Below are positions 43,976 to 53,400 of a stretch of 64,000 bases of DNA, one piece after another. The translations under genes were made by a program, and so were the position numbers. The first letter of the stretch is position 1. Each line of letters begins with the position of its first letter. Origin of the DNA: Thalassolituus sp006212115 (GTDB lineage Bacteria; Pseudomonadota; Gammaproteobacteria; Pseudomonadales; Oceanobacteraceae); NCBI RefSeq assembly GCF_040372045.1, contig NZ_BAABWH010000009.1; one strand, given 5' to 3'. A model generated the notes under the pieces. The model was given only the letters and a program-made list of their open reading frames with translations, ran no database searches and was not told the DNA's origin.

Positions 43976-45153
43976 GACTTCAGTTTCTTATATGCTTTCT
44001 CAATCATTGGGACTTTAGACAGGTTACCTGACCAAAAAGCCGCAGCATACGTGGCTTTAACGAAAGCAGCTTCCCGCTCGGCATTTTTTGAAAGTAACAC
44101 TTTTTCATCTACCTGCATCGAGCCAGTTTTAAAGCATTCAACGGGCACGTAGCCAATACTTGCAAGGAACATATACTTTGTACGCATACATTTCTCACAC
44201 ACTCCACAGTTCTCAGGCCGATACTTTCTATCCTTACAAAAGGAGACTGACTCCAGAGCATCGGGAGATGCTGCAATAACCGGGAGTTTTTGGGCTCGAG
44301 TCGCGTCATCCGCGTGAGAAACAAGTCGAAAATCACCGCTATCAAAATAGTGATCAGTTGCATATGACGAGCCATATGGAACATCTTCCAGCTGCTGGTA
44401 TCTGATTCGGTCAGCAGCGAGAACCAGAGAACTATATTTTCTAGAATACAAAGATGCACAAGCCATCAAAACGAAGACATATATATATCTAGGCTGTATT
44501 TGGTACTTTTTATATACATCGTAGGCGTTTGTCTTAACGAAGAAATGACTACAGTCGTAATTCTTTAGAATCCCCTGAGACTTCCTCTTCGCCTGTTCGA
44601 AACGAGCATCATCTGCAACATTGTAGTCCATACCCTGAACCGTCAGGATATCAAAACCATGATCTGGAAAATTTCGCGTTAACAGTGTGTATGTAGAGTC
44701 GACGCCACCACTGAAGCAGAATAATTCTTTGGCATTATGGCTATCCCTATCCAGAACTCTATTTGAAGTGGCACTGACATGAATTAAAGAAAATAGATTA
44801 GGTAACCAGCAACTCCATGCCTCGATTAGCCGGTGAGCGTTCTTTATTGCCACTTCCGAACATGGCGCGTTAATTTTCAGGTCAAGCCCTCGTGCCATTG
44901 CAACTGGTAAAAAAGCCCATAGGGCAAGCTCACCAGCTCTGGCGTCAATCTCATTTTGCTCAGAGGACAGGAAGTAAAATGTTTGCTTCCCATCTGTAGC
45001 GAGAACCTCTTCACCTCTGAATTCTACGTGAACATTCATCTCCCCCTTATCGTGTAGAGAGGAATGAAGTTCTGCGAAATCTTGTAACTTCTTCTGAGTG
45101 TCAGAAGGTAAACTCTTTCCAGAGGATTTTGAGAACCTCTTAAAAATCTTCAT
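43972..45153 (-). CDS. PP-loop ATPase-like enzyme with a QueC-like cysteine cluster
   Basis: 393 residues from ATG at 45153, which has GAGTGG as ribosome site; two in-frame GTG codons lie just upstream. The N-terminal 145 residues match nothing I know. FSGGVDSTYTLL (SGGxDS at about 148-153) is the N-type ATP-pyrophosphatase loop that activates a carbonyl by adenylation. Further on, Cys306, Cys316, Cys319 and Cys322 (in CKDRKYRPENCGVCEKC) follow a C-x9-C-x2-C-x2-C pattern like the zinc site of QueC. It is not QueC: it is much longer and sits in a sugar locus. It may add an amide, nitrile or thio group to a sugar or amino acid substituent. Role unknown. Confidence 0.65.
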   Translation of the reverse strand: MKIFKRFSKSSGKSLPSDTQKKLQDFAELHSSLHDKGEMNVHVEFRGEEVLATDGKQTFYFLSSEQNEIDARAGELALWAFLPVAMARGLDLKINAPCSEVAIKNAHRLIEAWSCWLPNLFSLIHVSATSNRVLDRDSHNAKELFCFSGGVDSTYTLLTRNFPDHGFDILTVQGMDYNVADDARFEQAKRKSQGILKNYDCSHFFVKTNAYDVYKKYQIQPRYIYVFVLMACASLYSRKYSSLVLAADRIRYQQLEDVPYGSSYATDHYFDSGDFRLVSHADDATRAQKLPVIAASPDALESVSFCKDRKYRPENCGVCEKCMRTKYMFLASIGYVPVECFKTGSMQVDEKVLLSKNAEREAAFVKATYAAAFWSGNLSKVPMIEKAYKKLKS

Positions 45154-45952
45154 GCACACCACTCATTTGTCGCTTAAAAATTTCACTTGCAGTTTCATAA
45201 CTGTATGTGCCATTTACCACCTGAGGCCACTGATTAAGCTGGTGTTCATATACATATAGGTCACATGCTTTTGTCTTTAGTAATATCGGCACCGTTTTCA
45301 CTCCAAGTGCAACTAGCGCTGAATAACGGTGCTTGCCCCCCATAACCACGACTTTACGATTACTCTCTGATGCAAGAACGTAACCGTGCATATGGCCATG
45401 TTTTGATGGGGCATAACCATTATCCCTGATACTCAGATAAACGCTAAGAAGACGGCTCCATTCCAGCTTCAGAACGCCTTCCGATACAGGGCCAAAAAAC
45501 TGCCAACCAAACTCCTCTGGCGGCTTCAAGCCGTAATCAGCTGCTTCCCTAGACAGGGGGACAGTTGCTTCTGGGTTGACACATATACGGCGTAACTTAC
45601 TGTCAAAGCTCTCCCTGAACCAAGGCATTACGACCCCCATAGCAGGAATCCGCCCATACGACACGTCGCTGCTCCCCCACATATCCGCCACAGTCTGATA
45701 GGACACTGTCGAGTAGTATTCTCTCAGCTGATCGAAAGCTGCGGATTCACCGAGAGTCTCATAAGTGACCAAGGCATTAGCAAATACATTATGTTGGGGG
45801 CGAAAACAGGTCAGATGAGATACTGTCTGGTCAACAGAAACAGATACCAATATTTTATTTGCCGTGCGGAGCTGTCTGTCAGTAATTTTATTTAATGGAC
45901 GGGCACGATTGAAGAACCTTAGCACTGCAAACACCTGCGAACAATGGGCCAT
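45140..45952 (-). CDS. ParB/sulfiredoxin-like-fold protein of unknown function
   Basis: 270 residues. The only recognisable part is HGYVLASESNRKVVVMGGKHRYSALVALGVKTVPILL (split; the GGKHRYSALVALG block at about 205-218), matching the ParB/Srx nucleotide-binding motif G-x-H-R-x-x-A. The N-terminal two thirds are unassigned. No helix-turn-helix partner domain is present, so a role in chromosome partition is unlikely; the fold also serves as an ATP or CTP-dependent enzyme. It overlaps the PP-loop gene by 14 bp from the chosen start there, so the two are tightly linked. Confidence 0.55.
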   Translation of the reverse strand: MAHCSQVFAVLRFFNRARPLNKITDRQLRTANKILVSVSVDQTVSHLTCFRPQHNVFANALVTYETLGESAAFDQLREYYSTVSYQTVADMWGSSDVSYGRIPAMGVVMPWFRESFDSKLRRICVNPEATVPLSREAADYGLKPPEEFGWQFFGPVSEGVLKLEWSRLLSVYLSIRDNGYAPSKHGHMHGYVLASESNRKVVVMGGKHRYSALVALGVKTVPILLKTKACDLYVYEHQLNQWPQVVNGTYSYETASEIFKRQMSGVHEDF

Positions 45953-45993
45953 GTACTATACATGAGGCACTCCCATCTCGCACGTTACGAACG

Positions 45994-46009
45994 CCCGCCA
46001 CAGGGCGGG
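45994..46009. terminator. Possible terminator between chpC and the polysaccharide block
   Basis: CCCGCC / GGCGGG with a 4-nt loop, in the 66-bp gap after chpC on the minus strand. No T-tract follows, so read-through from the pil-chp operon into the polysaccharide genes is possible. Confidence 0.4.
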
Positions 46010-46018
46010 TGGCCTACG

Positions 46019-46498
46019 TCAAAGCGTCGCTTGAACCTGTAGCTCGATACTGTCGAGGTCCGGAATCATAGCGGTGACACCTTCGATGGTGACAGCTACT
46101 TTATCAAACTGTCCCATGTTCATGGCATCGACCTCCTGCAGGTCCTCCTCACCAATATGCATCAAGCGAGGAATGCCCTGTACGAGAATTGCGTAAAACG
46201 GCATTTGCGGATTCGCGTTTACCCCGTTGACGATAATAAAGCGAGCGTCAGGGTTAGGCGCTGGTGCTGCATGACCGCTCATGAGCTCGTAACACAAGGC
46301 GGGCACCAGAGTGCCACGCCAGTCGAGTCGGCCCAGCACCCAGTCTGTACTGGCGTTGGTGGTCAACAGGTGAGAAAACGGAATCACTTCGGCAACGGTA
46401 ACGTTCGGTAAGATGAGATTGCGATCTTTGAGAGGTACCAAGAGGCAATCAACCTGCTCAGGTTTGTTATCCGCACTGATGATCTGGTTTTCGCTCAT
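46019..46498 (-). CDS. chpC: CheW-like adaptor ChpC
   Basis: 159-residue CheW-domain protein, the last gene of the Pil-Chp operon. CheW-type features: LLVPLKDRNLILPNVTVAEVIPF, WVLGRLDWRGTLVPALCYE (split; the G-x-x-x-W-R-G-x-x-V-P motif is clear) and the C-terminal ILVQGIPRLM. It would link a chemoreceptor other than PilJ to the ChpA kinase. It overlaps chpB by 32 bp. P. aeruginosa ChpC is about 168 residues. Confidence 0.85.
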   Translation of the reverse strand: MSENQIISADNKPEQVDCLLVPLKDRNLILPNVTVAEVIPFSHLLTTNASTDWVLGRLDWRGTLVPALCYELMSGHAAPAPNPDARFIIVNGVNANPQMPFYAILVQGIPRLMHIGEEDLQEVDAMNMGQFDKVAVTIEGVTAMIPDLDSIELQVQATL

Positions 46499-47498
46499 AA
46501 TCTTCTTTCCATATTTCTTTTAAGTGCTCGGTCAACCTGCCCGCAAGTTGGTACGAGTCTCCAATGTATGTCACCCGACCAGTGTTAATCGCGCTCTCTG
46601 GCATGGACGCATTACCGCAACCTGCAGGGCTCTGGGCCCAGATTTGCGTGCCTTCCGGCATCGCGGAAATACCTTCGGAACCATCACTGCCCATGCCACT
46701 GAATAAAATACAGCCAAAGCGTCTCTGAGCATGGTTGTACACCACGTCGATAACTCCATCGATCGATGGACCGTAAGGGCCGTCCCAGGGCTGATCCAAC
46801 ACACTGATGCGATCAAGTCCAACCAGGTCGAAGCGCGTGGCCACAGGAGCGATCAGGACATCACCACACGAAAGTGTCGCTGCATTCTCCGCATTATTGA
46901 GCTGATACGCCGAGTGCCTGCCTACGGCCTGACACAAAGCCTGTTCGAAACGCTCGTCAATGTGCTGAGCGTAAACAAACGCAACCGGTAGACCAGCTGG
47001 CAAGGCATCCAGAAATTCTTTGACTGCTTCAGGGCCACCTAATGACGCTCCAAGGACAAAAATCGCTATCGGCACCTGTCTGTTCAGTCCTGCAAACTCC
47101 ACGGGTAACTCAATAGGAGGATGCGACTTTCTTTCCCATGGAACCTGACTGACTTCTGCAGCGGGAGCCGGAGTATCCGTGAGGTCCCGTAGCTTGGTAA
47201 GTAGTTTCTTTTCCCAGCGTAAAAACGTGGTGCATTTATTGTCCGGCGCGGCATCCATACCGACCAACACAGGCACATCCCCACTGAGAAGCTGATCGAA
47301 CGAATCTGCGCACAGCTCATCGTCGTCCTGAACCGTCACCAACCAGACATCCGCCCGGGTGTTTTCTACCAGCTCAGGGCTCAAACGAGCTGTCGGTGCA
47401 TTGAGAACCAGCTTAAAACCAAGGCGTTCAATGGCGTCGCCGAGAATGCGTTGCTGTAGCAAGTCACTGTTCACTACTGCGACGCTATGAACAGCCAC
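46467..47498 (-). CDS. chpB: CheB-like methylesterase ChpB
   Basis: 343 residues; removes methyl groups from PilJ to reset the receptor. The catalytic triad of the C-terminal domain is present: Ser in VLGASLGGPEAV, His in YAQHIDERFE, and Asp in FSGMGSDGSEG. The N-terminal 120 residues look like a response-regulator remnant but lack the phosphoacceptor aspartate. It starts right at the chpA stop and overlaps chpC. Confidence 0.88.
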   Translation of the reverse strand: MAVHSVAVVNSDLLQQRILGDAIERLGFKLVLNAPTARLSPELVENTRADVWLVTVQDDDELCADSFDQLLSGDVPVLVGMDAAPDNKCTTFLRWEKKLLTKLRDLTDTPAPAAEVSQVPWERKSHPPIELPVEFAGLNRQVPIAIFVLGASLGGPEAVKEFLDALPAGLPVAFVYAQHIDERFEQALCQAVGRHSAYQLNNAENAATLSCGDVLIAPVATRFDLVGLDRISVLDQPWDGPYGPSIDGVIDVVYNHAQRRFGCILFSGMGSDGSEGISAMPEGTQIWAQSPAGCGNASMPESAINTGRVTYIGDSYQLAGRLTEHLKEIWKEDYERKPDHQCG

Positions 47499-50400
47499 TC
47501 AGTACACCTCTTGCCCCAGTAGGGCGTGGATGTTTTCCAACAGCGCCTCTTCCTGGAACGGCTTACCCATATATTCGTTCACCCCGATGCTTTTCGCCCG
47601 CTCCCGGTGTTTCTCACCAGTTCGGGAGGTAATCATAATGATCGGCATATCTTTCAGGCGCTCGTCATGGCGAACCAGCGAGGCAACCTCGAAACCGTCC
47701 ATTCTTGGCATCTCAATATCAAGCAACATCACATCTGGCTTGACGTCCTGGAGTACTTCCATCGCGTGCATCCCGTCTTTTGCTGTCAGCACCTCCATAC
47801 CATGGCGCTCTAGCAGTCGGGTTGTCACCTTCCGTACCGTCACAGAGTCATCCACAACGAGGACTTTAGGCAAGCGTCTTTCTTGCTCATGACGTGCTTC
47901 CGCCGCTTTATTGTCCAGAGCTTTCGCCTGTTGATACTCAAGGCTGGTATAGGTTCGAATCATGGCTGGCAAATCGAGAATGATCACGACGCTACCATCA
48001 CCGAGAATCGTACCGCCCGAAATTCCCCGCACACCAGCGAACTGTGGTCCCAGACTTTTTACAACGATCTCACGAGAACCTAACAGCGCGTCAGCCTGAA
48101 GCGCGAATGGCACCTGGCCACGAACCAGGAGCAATGGCAGAGGCATGTGCTGACCAGAAATCTTAGGATGCGAGTGCTCATCCAGCATGGCACCAAGGTA
48201 ACCAAGCTGGTAGTCCCGGCCCGCGTAGTTGAAGAAGCGCTCACCCTCAGGCTGATCGTACAGGCTCTGCAGCTCAGCCACCGAGGCACGGACAATACCC
48301 TGAATATTGTTCAGAGGAACGGCGTACAGATCTTCACCGATACGCACCATCAAGGCACGGTTAACCGAAACGGTAAATGGCAGGCGAATTTCGAATTCAC
48401 TGCCCTCACCCGCCTCAGAGCGGATTTCGACACTGCCGCCCATTTGTTTGATTTCGCTGCTGACCACGTCCATACCAACACCTCGGCCGGATATCTGCGT
48501 GATCACCTCGGCTGTCGAGAAGCCTGGCTGAAGAATAAACTGCAGAATGTCGTGTTTATTTGGCGTGACGTCCGCAGGCACCATGCCACGCTCACGCGCT
48601 TTACGGAGTACGGTATCCAGATTAATACCACGGCCATCATCACGTAGGGTCAGCACTACATCACCACCGTCGCGACGGATATCGAGCTCGATATGACCTT
48701 TTTCAGGTTTGTCTGTTGCACGACGTTCAGCGCTGCTCTCAATACCATGGTCTACGGCATTCCGAACCATGTGCTCGAGCGGCGAGATCATTCTCTCCAG
48801 AATCGTACGGTCCATCTCGCCATCGGCGTTATTGACCCGCAACTCAACCTGTTTGTTCAGCTCCAGACTGACCTGACGAACGATACGCCTGAGACGTGGC
48901 ACCATCCGCTGGAACGGCACCATGCGCGTTTTCATCAGGCCTTCCTGCAGCTCCGTATTCACACGGCTCTGTTGCAACAACAAGGTTTCGGCGTCACGAG
49001 TTTTACCGGAAAGGGTTTCCTTCAGATCGATCAAGTCAGAGGCCGACTCCATCAATGCACGCGATAACTGCTGCATGGCAGAGTAACGGTCCATTTCCAG
49101 AGGGTCGAAATCCTCGTAATCAGGGCCATGTCGTTCCTGACGGAACAGTACTTGCGCTTCGGTCTCGATATCCAGACGACGCAGCTGGTCGCGCATACGA
49201 TCCAATGTCTGATCCATCTCAGAGAGCGTACCAGCAAAGTCGCTGACCTGTTCTTCCAGACGCCCACGGCCAATGGCTGTTTCACCCGCAAGGTTAACCA
49301 GATTATCCAGCAGATCCGCCGATACTTTGACCAGTTCGGTAGGTGCTTTGCGCTGTTGCGCCATCGCGGTCTGCGGGGCCTGAGCAGTCGGAGACGCAGT
49401 CTCTATTTCTGTACCCGGTAAGGGCACGACCTGCGATTCAATTGTGGAGGGCGTGTGATCCCCTTCCGTAACCGTCTCTTCTAACTGGCTCGCATCAGGG
49501 GTGTGAATAACATCAACATTCTGCGAGAGAACGGGTGCATCAATAACCAGTTCTTTTTCACCCAGAACCAGTACACCATCGCCATCCAGTAACTCGGCAA
49601 CGTCATCGATCTTGGACTGCAGGTTTTCCTGACGTTGATGAAGATGAGCAAAGAATGTTTCATCAATACGCGCATCACGGGTCAATGCTTTTTGTATGTC
49701 AGCCTCGAAATTGTGCGCAGTATCGCCAATCAAGGACAACCCAGCGAGACGAGCACCACCTTTTAACGTGTGCAAAACACGCAGCAATTCATCAGCCCCA
49801 GCGCGCGAGGACGGCTCAACCTTCCACTGCTCTATGCCCTCATCCAGCGACTCCATCAATTCGCCAGCTTCCTCGAGGAAAATACTGACAATCTCACGGT
49901 CACTTTCATCGGCTGCTTCAGACTGAATCGTATTGGAATCGATGTCAGCTGCTCGGGATTCATCCGATACAGTTTTTGGAGCAGAGAGCGCAGATGCGGC
50001 CTGCAGTGCCTCGATCATACGCTCCGGATTTTCCGGTGCCTGACCGTTGCGAACAGACTGCAGCTGCGTGAACAACAGGTCATGAGCGCTCTGAGCCAGA
50101 GGCAGTGTGTCCACCGTCTGATCAATCACACCATCATTCAAACGCTCATAGAGGGTTTCCAACTCATGGCACAAGTCAGCGACTTCAGGCAACTCAGCCA
50201 TGCGTGCGCCACCTTTCAGGGTGTGTAGCTCACGCTGTAATTCCGCTACAGGCAGCAGGTCATCCGGGGATTTCTCCCACTTCTGCATGATAGCTTCGAC
50301 TGCTTCTGTGATTTCCTCTGCTTCTTCGAGGAAGATATCGAGGATCATGTCATCCTCTTGCTCCTCAATATCTGCAGGCTCAAGTTCACTCAGCGAAGGC

Positions 50401-53400
50401 TCCTCAACATCAGGAACAGGGGGTAATTCTGCTTCCACCTCCAGAGTAACTGAGCTTTCCTCAGCCACCGGTTCCGCCGATGACTCGAAAGAGTGATCAA
50501 CACCAGCCTCTTCGTCCGTCGGCGAGACCTCGGGTGCGGCAAACGACCAATCCAGAACACGACGGATGGTCTCAGACACATCAGGAAGGTCCTGGCCAGC
50601 GGCAAGGCAGTCCATCATATTCAGCAAATCTTCGTGGGCATCACTCGCGAACGCCACCAGATCCGGCTCCGGGTGAACACCTGCAGCCAACGCCCCCTGA
50701 TAAAACTGATGCAGAGCCAGGGCCATGTCTTTCACAGGCAACAGGCCTGCTTCGCTAGCAGCATCAGCCGCAGAGGATAAGTCTGTCAGAATCGTATCGA
50801 GTACTTCGGAACGGTCTTCCTCTTGCCAGGTCAGCAGCAATTCATCGGCTTCGATGAGTGAATCCATGCCTGATGACAGGAACTGACGTATCGCTTCTGG
50901 CGACACCGCATTCGCCGCCTCACCCTGATAAATGGGATGAAGCTGTTCGGCTTCGATCTGCGCTGCACGCTCAATCAGTGATGTCGTCTCTGGTGCATCC
51001 TGTAACGTCATCAGTTGCTCGACGGACAGATAACTACGCAGCGCCTCTGCGGTGTCACTCAACAGGTCAACCAGTACGGGAGTATTCTGTAACTGATACG
51101 AGCGCAGCTCTTTAATCAGTTTCTCCATAACTGAGGCCACATCCGCTAGCGGCGCAAGCTCAGCCATGTGAGCACTGCCCTTCAGGGTGTGCAACGCTCG
51201 TTGCAACGCATCACTGATGACGTTCCCGCAGGCGGTGTCTCTGGATTCAACAACAAATTCGTCGATTTGATTGAGGTGACCGTTTGCCTCTGCGATGAAA
51301 ATCTCGAGCAAGCCTGCGCGTTCAGCGTCCAGGTCATCAACCAATTCGTCTGTATCTACAGTCTCACCTTCGTTTTCAACGATTTCGTCTGCGCTAACGC
51401 TGTTCTGGACCGAGTCGTCTTGCTCCGTGCCTTCTAGCACCGCGGTTTCTAGCACAGTGCTTTCTTGCACGGGGGCAATGTGTTCCGGGGCATCATCCTG
51501 CTGCGAACCAGAGTCAGGCAGATGGGCTGGTTGGTTTCCATCGGCTACAGCAAAGGCATATTCTTCGAGCGGTTTCGTATCAACAGAGGCAGGCCTCTTG
51601 AGGCGGAAATCTTCGATCAAACCCGGTAGCAGTCCGATCACCTGATCCACATAAGCAGTAATATCGTCGTTGATGGTAATGGTCTCATCGAGAATACGAT
51701 TAAACATATTCTCAACAGCCCATGATAATTCACTCACATCACTGGCCTGGACCATGCGGCCACTGCCCTTCAGTGTGTGGAATGATCGACGTACCGTCGT
51801 AAGCGCTTCGTTAACACTGGCGTCCGATTTAAACGCGGGCCAGAACTCAGCCAGGGTGTCCGTCACCTCTTCCGCTTCTTCGAGGAAGACCTCAATAATT
51901 TCGTCGTCAATCAGATCGTCATCGAGATCCTGCTGACTCGTCTGTTCAGCCGCCTGATCACTGTGTTGTTCACTGGACGAATCGAAATCCTGCGCCTTGC
52001 TATCGAGGATATCACTCGTGATTTCTTCAATTGATGAGTCGACATCAGCATCCGCCAACTCGTCGATCACATCCATCACCGGAGGAGCAGTGGGCTCGAC
52101 AGCGAGATCGTCATCTAACCCCAACGCATCAGAAAAACTGGTGACATCAACGGCGTCATCGGCAAAGCCTTCGGGCAACTCAACGTCAGATAAGTCTTCA
52201 TTGGCGTCCGACTGAATCCCACAACGCTGCATAAGTTGAGAGAGTGTATTCTCAGCGCGCTCAATGATGGCTATATCGGTACGGTTAGCTTCATCTGAAT
52301 AACGTTCAAGGTAGTACTCAACGCCACTCAGAACCTCAGCCACCATGTCCATTACGCCCCATTCTGGAGCCGGTCGGTCGGCCAGCAGTGCCTGCTGAAT
52401 AAAAGCGGAAAGATCCGACAACAGCACAGCAACTCGCGGCATTGGAATCATGCCAAGAGAGCCTTCAATGGAGTGCAGAAGTTGTGGCACAGCCTGTAAC
52501 TTCTCAGTCGACCACTGGTGAGCGATGTACGACACCACCCCATCCTTCACCTGCTCCAGCACATTCCGCGCTTCGCGCAGAACCGCCTGCTGAGCATCCG
52601 ACATGGCACTGTCCGCGCCCGAGCGGCTGGTATCACCGTCCCGCAACATGCCGTTGAGGCTGGCTTCGACGTACAAGAGGGCACCCGCGACATCAACCAA
52701 CTGCGCATCAGCGTCAGCGTCGGCATCACCGTCAATCAGCGATACCAGAGCGCTTTCCTGTTCTTGCATTACCTTGCGCGGCATGCCAAGACCGAGCATA
52801 CCCATGGTGTCCGCCACCTGACGCATGGTGCTTCGTGCAGCCGTCAAAGCTGGGGCTCGTTCGGTCGCGCCACGCACCACCTGATCAAGCTCGTCTTTAA
52901 CGGTAGAAATTTCTTCGATTAATGCCGTCAGAGCGCCCGCCATCGCATCAGAGCCTGCCCCCATAGCATGCTCTTCTGCGTCTTCCGGATTGGGCAACGC
53001 CTCCGATAACCGGAATCGCTTCTGCACCAGCCGGATCGCATCACCGCGAACATCCGTTCGAGCCACATAGAACAGCAGATTTTTCATCAGCTCTTCAGCT
53101 GGCGGACGGTTAATCGCCGCAACCCCTTTATCAAGGTTGGTCTTTAACAGTTGATCAAGTTGTCGCAGCAGGACCTTAGCGCTCTTCGGCAAACTATCCT
53201 GTTTCAACAGCCATTCACTGAACGCCAGTGCCGGCAACCAGACGATTCCCTGAGGCGTACCACCCATGGATTTATTGAGCTTGGCAAATAACTTATTGAT
53301 GTAGTGCTTAGCCAGATCAACGTCGCGATCTTGTAATAACTGCAGGGTCGCTGCCTGGAGCATTTGCCGTGTTTTTCTCAACCAAGGGGCAAAATTAGGT

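Noticed and set aside
43972..45153. QueC (7-cyano-7-deazaguanine synthase)
   Set aside because: The PP-loop and cysteine pattern are alike, but the protein is about 160 residues longer, the cysteine spacing differs (x9 rather than x7), and no queD/queE/queF genes adjoin it.
45140..45952. Chromosome or plasmid partition ParB
   Set aside because: Only the nucleotide-fold motif is present; there is no helix-turn-helix, no ParA gene and no parS-like repeats nearby.
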